DNA of 64,000 nucleotides from Blasia pusilla (taxonomy: Eukaryota > Marchantiophyta > Marchantiopsida > Blasiales): assembly GCA_050084515.1 (NCBI GenBank), contig CM114271.1:41602001-41666000 (forward strand), written 5' to 3'. The notes beneath the pieces are model-generated. The model searched no databases and was not told the origin of the DNA. It saw nothing but the letters and a program-made list of their open reading frames with translations. Positions 51,617-64,000 of this stretch are shown piece by piece (positions within the stretch are counted from its first letter, which is position 1; every line of letters begins with the position of its first letter). Position numbers and translations under genes: made by a program.

Positions 51617-54600
51617 TGTACTCAAAATATAACCATTGATGTTTTACGATATTTTCTTCATTTTATTCACTTGTTATTTTAATTGAAGCATCATAGCCTT
51701 TCTACCAGTTTCTGGATGTCTAAAATATTTTTTAATAAATTCTAAACCTCCATCAAGAAAACAACATTTTGAATGGTACCACTAGTTTAATGGAAACAAT
51801 TAGATTAAGATGGTATGGATTACATGGCCAACTCATTTTTTCATCCAAAATCGTAGAGGTCTTTTATGTCACGTGTTGGCTTGGCCTCATTACATATCAC
51901 TACAAGCATTCATAGTTCTTATCGTATAAGAAATTGCTTCCAATGAGACTTCAAAACATTGTAGTTTTACTTGTCAAATTTCTCATATTACATTTTTATA
52001 AGGAATATTATAGTAAGGCTAGTTTTACTCATAAATTGTAATTTAAGGATACACAATTCTTTTATTGAAGCAGAAACCGGTATCTCAAAGAAATTGACCT
52101 AAAATTGGCCAAAATTGAGCAATTGTGTGGAGAAATAGGTCAAAAGTGGCTTGAAAAGAGCAAATTATGACTTTTCTTCACAAATCTCTTGAACCCTAAT
52201 TTATTTGAGGCAACATATATGGTTAAAATAAATTTGGAGAACCAAACCTGGTGAAGTTAATTGAATTCATCGAGTATTTTCATAATCACATTTATTATTC
52301 CCACACATGCTGATCGTTCAAGGTTGTCCCATATCCATTCGAACTAATCTACCATTCAAATCCATACAATCCACATCATAGGAGGGTTATGCAATGCCTC
52401 CAAAGAGATCAATCCTTTACGAGTTATATAAATGCATATATTTGAGTTCCCAGGTTCTTTCACTTTTAACACTTTAATAGTAATCCTCCGTTGTTACTTG
52501 TTGATTGCTTATAGTTTCCATTCTATGCCCACAAGAAATAACCAATTGATTTTTACTCATGTTCTAATTGTCTGGTCTTCAATTTATCAGCATTGGATAA
52601 AGAGATGCAAACCACAATATCTCTATTCCTAATATGTTATCTTACCATACCCTTGAAATTGGATTGCCTTAAAAATCGATATGCACATCCAATCCAATCG
52701 TGGATATAATGTGAGAAAATAATATGCGAGGAAATCACTTAAATTTGCTACAAATCTTGGAGATACAAAGTGGCCTAGTACGTCCGTGCGCTCACGTCAA
52801 AGCTTCGATGAAACGTAAACATTGAGATAACTCGACATACAAGAATGTGCTATCGCCGCGGCTCTTGAGTATTCGAATACTCAAGAAACTAGGGTTTTTT
52901 AATAACCCTATATTGCATCAGAGTGTCTTGATGCAATATAGTGTTTGATAATCCTAGCAACACTACTTCACAAACCACATACGTTATATTATTATGACTC
53001 CTTTGACGTCTAAGTCGGAACCATCAATATAAGATTTTTCTTATATATAGGTGTGGATTAGATTAATGGTGTTGAGAGAAGTAGTATTGATAATCCAGCA
53101 TATAAGCTCAACTAGGCGTAATCCACATACCTAATAGCTAAAAATGAATACGAGTACTCCACAATTGCATGCCATATCTATTTTTACTAGATGTGCTCTT
53201 TATGCACACTACTTTTAAAAAAAATGACACATGATATCTTGTCAATGTCAAACCTTATAACTCTATCCTAATCTTTCATTGAGTGAGAACACTACGATGC
53301 TAAACTATTTCAATAAGTCCTCATCTTTGTATGTCCATTTTGTTACTTATTTGACAGATCAATGAGAGTATGAGCCCTTGTTGCAATGAATAATCTATAA
53401 CCGCCACCAACTTATCGCCACAAAACCTCGGCATTGCCCATACTTAAATTCCATCTTTTCCTCAATCTCTAATGTCGATTACAAAATTTTTAAAAGTAGG
53501 ACTGACCATCAAGAGTCACTCCTTGACCTCTGAAACACTACTTGTCAAACATTATTGGAATTCTCTCTTAACGAATCATCATACAATTCCTCTTATCCGT
53601 GATCAATATGCATATCGAAAATTTACAAACCACATAGATCTTTCCATTATGAATTAAACTTTATGAATTATTGGAATTGATAAAGCAACTCATGTCGCCT
53701 CATGAATATCTCACTACGAGGCATCCTCAAACATTGTCATCACTACCTTCCATGCAATATTCACTTATCAATAATGACAGTCCAAAGTAGATTGTATGAT
53801 TATGATATATTTCATAATACTCAATATACTTCCTCTATCACGAAACTAACCATGCATGGCTATCTAGATCTTTAGTCAATAGGTGGGGATATGATATGCC
53901 CACATGTTACTAGCTAACATGTATCTCTCATATATATGGCTCAAAATACAATAGAGCAACTTATTTTCCTCAAGTGTTTCCAAAGTCCTAGTATGACTCA
54001 AAACCAACATCGCCAAATGTGTATGACCACATGTGGCCACTTAATAGTTAAATGTTTCGCGTGTTTACTAAATGAAATGGTGGAAAGAAAGGAGGTATTT
54101 ATGTATGGGGGGCACGGGATTTTCAATAATTGTCTAGACTTTCTAGTATAATTTTTAAGTTCTATGTGTTTAGTTTACGAGTCCTGGTACTCGCAAATGA
54201 AACTCCAATAAATTATTCTTTGCAAGTTTTGGTTATGGTTAACTCAATAACCACTTGTTGTTTTTAACACTATTTTTTAAGTTCTTAGAGGCTCCCAACA
54301 CTTGCAAAATACTTCATACTCATAAAGGACTCGTAGCGCACTCGCTAAGAAGAAGAACTCACAACTTATCCTTAACTCGTAAAATGCTTGCAAAAGACTC
54401 GCACGATTAATATTTGCACGAGCGTACTACTAGTGACTTGCAAATTAGTAGTCTAGGCCAAGATGGGACTTACAAGCAATCGGTTAGAAATCCCAATCCC
54501 TAGTAGTAATAAAGAAAGAGTGAACCTTACTTGCCATTTTATACAAGATAACGACAAAGATTACTTTCCCCAAAGTAGCACAAATCTAGTCATTAATTTG

Positions 54601-55215
54601 TGATTGATACATGAAAGAAGACATGACATATAACATGCATATGGATCAAATAACTGTCATAAATAAAACTTTCCAAGTCCTTATCCATTTGCAAACATCC
54701 TTCCATTTGCATGAACATCTATCGGTCCATCCCCAAATCCATTTGATCCCTATCCTCCATCTATCCCCAACTAGCCTCTTTATGCCTCCTATGTTACTTA
54801 CTATTCTAAGATTTCATATTCTGCATCCTTTAGAGGCGACTAAATCTCATTCCATAAAGTTTCCTCTCCTATATATCATTTGTAACTTTCTATTCTAAGA
54901 TCCGCATTATGTAGGGTTTGAACTTGCTCTTCTTTTTCCAAGATTGATTTTGCTACCACCAATCTATGCCTTGTCATTTGTTTATGTTGGAAAGGTTTGA
55001 ATACATCTACACAACTCAAATTGATACAAAATGCCACGCAGAGAAATATTTGTACCTCATATTTGTGATCCAAAATTTTAGGAAGTGGATAATTATCCAC
55101 GTGAATCATCTAGGACTATGTGATTGTTTTCAAGGAAATTATCATGCACATCTAAAGTCCATTTTTTAAAAATGATTATGTTCAAAATAGAATTAGAGAA
55201 TTTGCAAGGTATATA
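51617..55215. other. AT-rich spacer, nothing recognised apart from hairpins
   Basis: No coding signal. The foldback cluster at 52864-52941 is listed separately. The rest has short random-looking frames. Confidence 0.4.
52864..52941. repeat. Two adjacent foldbacks
   Basis: A perfect 22-base palindrome lies at 52864-52885 (CTTGAGTATTCGAATACTCAAG). A 13-base stem follows (52908-52920 with 52929-52941, CTATATTGCATCA against TGATGCAATATAG) around an 8-base loop. A third small stem, AGGGTT/AACCCT, links them. Confidence 0.85.
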
Positions 55216-55498
55216 TGGACAAAATTTGTGTCCGCGAACATGTCCATATCCGTGGACTTACATCCTTATAGGAAGAAATGCAAGAGTATAGAACACGAAG
55301 GCAAGTGGGGGGAAATGAGATAGAAGGGGAAGGTGGGGTCCACTTGAACAAGGCCCTCTATCTCCACTCCCTTCCCCCCCTTATTTGTCCCACTTGCCCT
55401 TGTCGTACCTTCCATTATGAACTATAAGTGTGGGTCCAACCTCTTGTGATCCATGTCCGTCCTAGCTACGGATTGACTTTTCCGTTTTTGTGCGACCA
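55216..55498. mobile_element. MITE-like repeat, copy 3 of 3
   Basis: TGGACAAAATTTGTGTCCGC at the left, 'CATGTCCATATCCGTGGACTT', a C-rich stretch with CCCCCCTTATTTGTCCCACT, 'CATTATGAACTATAAGTGTG', 'GATCCATGTCCGTCC', and CGTTTTTGTGCGACCA at the right. The right end in reverse reads TGGTCGCACAAAAACGG. It has an internal A/G-rich segment (about 55265-55330) where the other copies differ, so part of it is rearranged. Confidence 0.65.
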
Positions 55499-58235
<2,737 letters not shown>

Positions 58236-58310
58236 ATGGGAAGAAAAAAGGGCAAAGACTAAAACGGTGGGAAGAAATGAGGGCAAAGACTAACACGGTG
58301 GGAAGAACGA
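58236..58310. repeat. Minisatellite, ~32-bp unit
   Basis: Two and a half copies of a unit reading ACGGTGGGAAGAAATGAGGG and then CAAAGACTAA, with a few substitutions. Confidence 0.85.
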
Positions 58311-58376
58311 GTGCAACATGATGCAACTTAGAGCGCTTTCGATTCTTGCGGTGAGAAAAATAATACGACTTGGAAT

Positions 58377-58465
58377 AACCCGGCGGGCAAGAAGAAGAAT
58401 ATAACCCGGCAAGCAAGAAGAAGAATATAAAACGGCAGGCAAGAAGAAGAATACGGCGTGAGAAG
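58377..58465. repeat. Minisatellite, ~26-bp unit
   Basis: About three and a half copies of a unit reading AACCCGGCAAGCAAGAAG and then AAGAATAT. Later copies drift (AAAACGGCAGGC, then CGGCGTGAG). It lies 70 bases after the first minisatellite and shares its GAAGAA-rich character. Confidence 0.85.
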
Positions 58466-61400
58466 AATGGTCCCGTTTGGAGAGAGCATTAATACCGGGG
58501 AATAATTGGACAAAAATGATTTGAATCCATAGAATGCTCCATAAATTGACGTTGGAGAGTTGAGAACTTATATTCTGTAGGAGGACGTCTAAGTCCTCAC
58601 CCTCTCTTGGGAAAATGAGATAAACAATAGGGAGGACGGACCCTTTCCATTTGTGCATAAAAGTAGGAAATATTAAGAATGGGTTTGGTTGGTAAGAGAC
58701 ACGCTGAATTTAGGGAGACCACGTATTTTCTTAGAAGGGAGGTATGAAAATTAAGGGAAGTCCCCTCTCTCTATCCGAAAGAGAAAAACTGTTTGGATCC
58801 CGTGGAGGATCCCATCCTCTCAAGCTCCAAAAGTTCAAGTCATTTCTAATAGCATCGTGAAAGGTTCATTTATCCAAGTCGAACATGTAGAGATAGTAGA
58901 CATGCAAGAAATTGGGTCCATGCACCCTTCTTTTCACGTGCGGGTAGACTCATGTGTCATTATGCTGACTTTGGACAGCATTACTTCTCCATGGTCGTGT
59001 TCGAAGTACGTGGTTTGCCACCGTCCACATCGATTGTTCGCGATTGGATGGATCCTATCCTACGGTCGCACGTAGAGGAGCCCGATTTGTTGTCGTAGAG
59101 GGGGGTGATTAAGTATCGAGGAGTTCGATGGGATATCTGGCCTTTCGTCGTTCGTGTGTCGGTGTCGTCCGATCTCCAAGCTTTCCTTCTGCCGCTCCAC
59201 TTCGAGCCCGCGTCGCACAGTCCACTCAGTCGGGTGAGGATACGTCGCCGTTTCATTCATTCACCGGTCCGTCGTCCGCTCGTGTTCTCGCGCAAGCGTC
59301 GAGCAATCGCTGGCACTCCCTGACGCGCGCAGTAAGAACACGCCGGGGTGACGTAGGCAAGTTGCGCTTCTGAACCGGACGGAAGCGCGAGAGAGGCATG
59401 GCCAGGTGGATATGGTCTCACGGACGGACGGACGGACGGACGGAGGTCGCGTAGACAGACGAGAGGATCCTATTTTCTATATATTATTACATTTCATCTT
59501 GGGCGACCCTACAGGGCCTACGCGAACCAGCGAAGCGAAGCCGAGCCAAGCAAAGCAAAGCGGGCGAGGTGGAGCCGCCCACTGTATCGAATGAATGAAT
59601 GCCGAGTCTCCGAGAGAAGAGCGGGCGGTCCTGGGATACGGGTGCGTTAGGGTTTCGCCGGCAAGGTTGGCAATCGCCGGGGGATGCATTTGGACTTTTG
59701 TTCTCTCGCGTTATGACGGTCAAGCAGGAGGACCGTCAGAAGGAGACGAGAGGGGTGCTTATTTAGCATTTGAGGGGACGAGGGGGGGGGGTGGAGCAGT
59801 CAGGTGGGTTGGTATGGTGGGGCGGTACGAAGCTCCTTGATGATAGTCGTGGTGACCGGAAAACAAGTCAGCGGACGCCATGAAAACTCGCTTTCGCATC
59901 CCATCCCATCCCATCTATGGCTTGAGCTTGGCCTCCGTGGACAACCCACAGTGCCTTTTGGACGGGATTAGTCGGGCGGAGAGAGAGAGAGAGAGAGAGG
60001 TATACAAGATCTTGGATTGATCGACACAGTGGAGGGTCGGAGTTTTGGATTGGGTAGGGAACAAGAGCGACTGGGTGTGCTTGCCGGGATTGCTGATCGC
60101 CTGTGGTGAATAGGGTCGAGTAGCGGTAGAGTTTCGTCGATGACTGAAGGTTAGAGCGATAGGCGTCGCAGCCTGGCAGCTTGGTGTCAAGGGGTAGAAT
60201 AGATAGGAGAGTAGCACGGCGGTCGGTGCTTTCTGCCGCACTGCACGATATTGTCAGGGAAAGTCGAAGGCTCTCCGTTAGGGCCGTGTCTCGTGCGACG
60301 CCGATGTTTCACAGGAAGGAGAGCAGCGGAGCGAGGTGATCGAAGAGCTGATAAGAGAGAGGACCTGTTCGTGACGTGAGTTGGGTTAGCAACGCCAGTT
60401 GAGAAAAGCCGTAAGGGGTGCAACGAGTAGACTTCTGATGCATGGCCCGGGAGTGTGGTGGAGTTCTGTGAGGGATGGATCGTAAGCGGTGGACGTCAGT
60501 GATGGTCGCGCGGCGAATTGAGGGAGCGTGGACCAGGAAGGGGTTTGCATTCTCAGTTCCAGCTTCAAGAGACCGCTCCTTCCTTGCGTTCTTGTACCAC
60601 GGAACGCGCAGAGCTGGATCCTCCTATGGTTGACTTGTCCAGGTTTTTAAGGTGCGGATAGGTGGGCTCAAATTGGACTAGGTGGAAGCCGTGAACGATG
60701 AAGAGTAAGGAAGGGCCTGTCGCATGTCACGATGAGCGTGAGGCAGCTTGGTGCCGGTGGTGCTGTTCTCCTTGACGAGAGCGACATGTTTCGGGTCGAA
60801 CGGTGAGCAAATCGGAATGCCACTGACAGACTGGAATCCGTCGAGTTCTCCGGGGAGGTACTGCATCCGAAACTTCTGTGGTTATATTGAATATACTGCT
60901 TTGTGACAGTCCCCCAAGCTGTTTAGGAATCGCTGGCGGGGGCAGTTGGGCTGAGATGTATTGTCCTCTTTCCGGGCAATACTGATCACTTTGGTCAGGC
61001 AAGGGTTGTCGAAGGTTCTCAGGGTTCTAAGAAGAGCATAAGTATGCCATCTCTGGGTTTTCTGAAACAGTTGTGCATGGGCTCAACGCGCGAGGAGTGT
61101 CGATGGTTTGCAGCCGAGGCCGTTTTGTTCCATAGGCTGGTGGCCTTGGAAACTGCGCTAGTCACAGTGGCGTCGTTCTGGTCTTTGTCCAAGGTGAAGA
61201 GATACGTAGACGAGATGTGCTAACTCACAAGTTGTTCACGGGTTAACCATGCAGATGTTATCTGATTGTCCTTCATTATCCGTCTGAAGGCTAGATGTGA
61301 GCCGTTGACCTGCCAAAGGCTACTCTCGTATAGAGTGGAGTGCGATTCAAGATCCGGTTTACGCTTTTTGGGCCGGTAGCTAGTTACAGTTCTCATGTCG

Positions 61401-61674
61401 GTGCATAGTGGCAAACTTCGCCTAGGCGTTGTCATTAGCTATATGGGCTGTTGTTTTCCTGTATGGAAGCCCTTGCCCATTCACACTCTGAACCGAGTCT
61501 TCCAGACTCCTTCCACAATGTCTTCTGTTGAAGTGGTGCTTTAGATATGCTGGGGTTTGGTTTCGCGGCTGAAATGATATGGGTTTGTTGATATTTGCAG
61601 GATTTCCTCGGAGTTTTGCTAGTCTCTGGACTTAAGATTTCCCGTCAGTGACGCCAAACCTAGCTACCATAGTG
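58466..61674 (+). promoter_or_regulatory. Upstream region and probable 5' leader of the ethylene receptor gene
   Basis: From about 58.9 kb the DNA becomes markedly richer in G and C than the repeat block. It carries a (GGAC)5 run near 59415-59434, a (GA)n run near 59979-59999, and a G run near 59783-59792. Many overlapping open frames on both strands have no known domain. Plant ethylene receptor genes often have long leaders with an intron, so this stretch probably contains promoter and 5' untranslated exons, but I cannot place their borders. Confidence 0.4.
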
Positions 61675-64000
61675 ATGGACGCCTGTAATTGTTTGGAGCC
61701 ACAATGGTCGGCAGAAGATCTGCTTATGCGATACCAGTACATTTCAGATTTCTTTATTGCGCTTGCTTACTTCTCCATTCCGTTGGAACTTATTTATTTT
61801 GTCAAGAAGTCCGCGGTTTTCCCTTACCGATGGGTATTAGTCCAGTTTGGGGCGTTCATCGTTTTGTGTGGGGCAACCCATCTTATCAGCTTGTGGACCT
61901 TCACCACCCACTCGAAAACTGTAGCTTCAGTTATGACGGTGGCTAAGGTTTTGACCGCCGTTGTTTCTTGTGCGACCGCGCTTATGCTGGTGCACATCAT
62001 TCCAGACCTGCTCAGTGTAAAGACCAGGGAGCTGTTTTTGAAGAACAAAGCAGCCGAGTTGGACCGGGAGATGGGCCTTATCCGCACGCAAGAGGAAACC
62101 GGAAGGCATGTGCGGATGTTGACCCATGAGATTCGAAGTACCTTAGACAGACATACTATCTTGAATACCACCTTGGTGGAGTTGAGAAAGACTTTAGCCT
62201 TAGAAGAATGCACTTTATGGATGCCAACTAGGAACGGTTTAGACTTACAATTGTCGCATACCTTGAGACAATCGAGCCCCATGCCAACTACAGTACCTAT
62301 TCACCATCCAACTATCAAGCAGGTGTTTAGCAGTAACCGTGCTGTCGTTATTTCTCCAAACAGCCCTGTTGCAGTCACAAGACCACGGACAGGAAAGTAC
62401 ATGATTGGAGACGTTGTTGCAGTAAGAGTTCCTCTTCTTCACCTTACTAATTTCCACATAGGGAATTGGCCTGAATCTTCAAAGCGCCCATTTGCTCTCA
62501 TGGTGTTAATGTTGCCCTCCGATAGTGCAAGAAGGTGGCATGTTCACGAGCTGGAGCTAGTGGAAGTTGTTGCGGACCAGGTGAGCATTCATATTCAATG
62601 CGGATAGTTTGCAATGCCGATTGCTTTGTGCACTCTGTTCTCCATGGAGGTTGGCACAGCTGCGTAGTTTGTGTGGAGGGCTGCTGGTGTGTTCAATCAG
62701 CAGATAGCAGTAGTTATACAATCACTAGTCAAAGGAGGAGTGAAACAGTTTGATTCTTGATAAAAGGTCATGTAAAGCAGGTTTCTCCTCTGTCTCAGAG
62801 ATGCATGTCTGGTGCTCTAAATTGTATTTCTGCCTGTTGTTCTCTTCTTCATGCTGGAGCTTTAGTCTGACATAAGCTATAATAGCTGTCTGTACATGCA
62901 ATATTCTGATTCCTAGCACAATCACATTTTCTCTGATTGTTGGAACAATATTTCTTGTCAAGTACAGGTTGCAGTTGCTCTATCTCATGCAGCCATTTTG
63001 GAAGAATCGATGAGGGCCAGGGATCTACTCATGGAGCAAAATGTTGCATTGGACATGGCTCGGAGGGAGGCAGAGACGGCTATCCGTGCCCGCAATGATT
63101 TTCTTGCGGTTATGAACCATGAAATGAGAACACCTATGCATGCGATCATTGCCTTGTCTTCGCTTCTTCAGGAAACTGAAATGACACCAGAACAGAGGTC
63201 TATGGTAGAAACTGTTCTCAAAAGCAGCAATCTACTTGCCACCCTCATCAACGACGTACTAGATTTGTCCAGACTTGAAGACGGTAGTCTTGAGTTGGAT
63301 ATGAGAACTTTCAATCTTCCCCATGTTTTCCGGGAGGTAAAATTTATCTCCAGTTGGCCCATGGTCTTTTGATAAACTTTCTTTACCCAGTGCAATGGAT
63401 GCCAGTTTTGCATTTTTAATTGCATGTAATTCCTCCATTTTGGTGTTGGTTCTTAGTTTCTGGTCTCGATCTGACACCGTGATTGCCAATGCTGGTTTTC
63501 AGGTAATGAATTTGGTTAAACCTATTGCTTCTGTAAAGAAGCTTTCAGTATCGCTTAGTCTGCACCCAGAGCTTCCTGAGTATGCAGTGGGTGATGACAA
63601 ACGGCTAATGCAAACTGCCCTCAACGTGGTCGGAAATGCAGTGAAGTTTACGAAGGAGGGTAGTGTGACTGTTAATGTATGTCTTGAAAGACCAGAGTAC
63701 TTACGTGATGCTCGGTTCCCAGATTTCCAGCCAGCACATGGAGAGCACCATTGCTATATCAGAGTACAGGTATGACCATCTGTTGAATTTCAATGTTCCC
63801 TGCAGGAATGTATCTTTTGAAATCCCTAGTGTAGTGCGGTTGCAGGCTGTTGTGTCATCTCACCATCTGTCTGGAGTTGCAGGTGCGGGACACAGGATTA
63901 GGATTGAATCCACAGGATATTCCTAAGCTATTCAACAAATTTGTTCAAGCTGATTCCACTACTACTAGGAACTACGGGGGTACTGGTCTTGGTCTGGCCA
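61675..64000 (+). CDS. Ethylene receptor histidine kinase, ETR1/ERS-type (cut by window end)
   Basis: Exons are 61675-62580, 62968-63336, 63503-63769 and 63883-64000 onward, all GT-AG and phase 0. The first 553 residues are present. Order: N-terminal CNCLEPQW (Cys4 and Cys6, the dimer disulphide in this family); three membrane helices holding D25, C65 and H69 ([10 protein letters not shown]), the ligands for the copper-ethylene site; then a GAF domain (about 150-300). Next come a coiled linker, the dimerisation helix with [10 protein letters not shown] (His353, phospho-acceptor), N box [11 protein letters not shown]1 VRDTGLGL and G2 GGTGLGLA at the window edge. All kinase motifs are present, so it belongs to subfamily 1, acting at the ER membrane as a negative regulator with CTR1-type kinases. 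Whether a receiver domain follows (ETR1) or not (ERS1) is outside the window. I chose the ATG at 61675; the frame opens 27 bases earlier with GTG only. Confidence 0.96.

Noticed and set aside
61648-61674. Longer N-terminus of the ethylene receptor
   Set aside because: It would start with GTG, and ATG at 61675 gives the exact family N-terminus and numbering.

Overview
The window is nuclear DNA of a land plant. Its genes are split by GT-AG introns, three of them match well-known plant families, and decayed plant retrotransposons fill most of the rest. A non-seed plant (bryophyte or lycophyte grade) is my best guess. It rests on how the receptor protein reads and on a reverse-transcriptase family I associate with such genomes, so it is inference only.

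Layout: two gene-bearing ends flank a large AT-rich block of repeats. At the left end, all on the plus strand, lie the last two exons of an aspartate aminotransferase (1-753), a complete six-exon membrane RING E3 ligase of the SP1/SPL2 (MUL1/GIDE) family (4018-7081), and a complete five-exon small F-box/leucine-rich-repeat protein like Arabidopsis At5g67140 (12836-16181). From 16.9 to 19.5 kb are several unassigned open frames. At the right end (61675 to the window edge) is a subfamily-1 ethylene receptor histidine kinase. Its ethylene-binding Cys65/His69 and phospho-acceptor His353 sit exactly where Arabidopsis ETR1 has them, and the gene runs off the window in its ATPase domain.

The block from about 19.6 to 58.7 kb holds a Ty1/copia element with several nonsense mutations (22.65-25.64 kb, minus). 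It is joined directly to a LINE-like reverse-transcriptase pseudogene (25.64-30.72 kb, minus) that a foreign segment of about 2.4 kb has split. Further C-terminal fragments of the same reverse-transcriptase family lie at 11.2-11.65 kb and 31.7-32.43 kb. A gag-protease element without a polymerase is bracketed by repeats of about 255 bp (39.68-44.87 kb). A second, badly decayed copia copy lies at 49.2-50.45 kb. There are also three copies of a MITE-like repeat of about 300 bp, long GA/CT/TA microsatellites, two minisatellites and several near-perfect hairpins.

The host genes are unrelated housekeeping or signalling genes and do not form a cluster with a shared pathway. I found no convincing new multi-gene system. 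The most unusual signals are structural: inverted-copy insertions inside the copia element, a transition-biased pattern of nonsense mutations, a polymerase-less gag-protease element, and a three-copy foldback repeat family.
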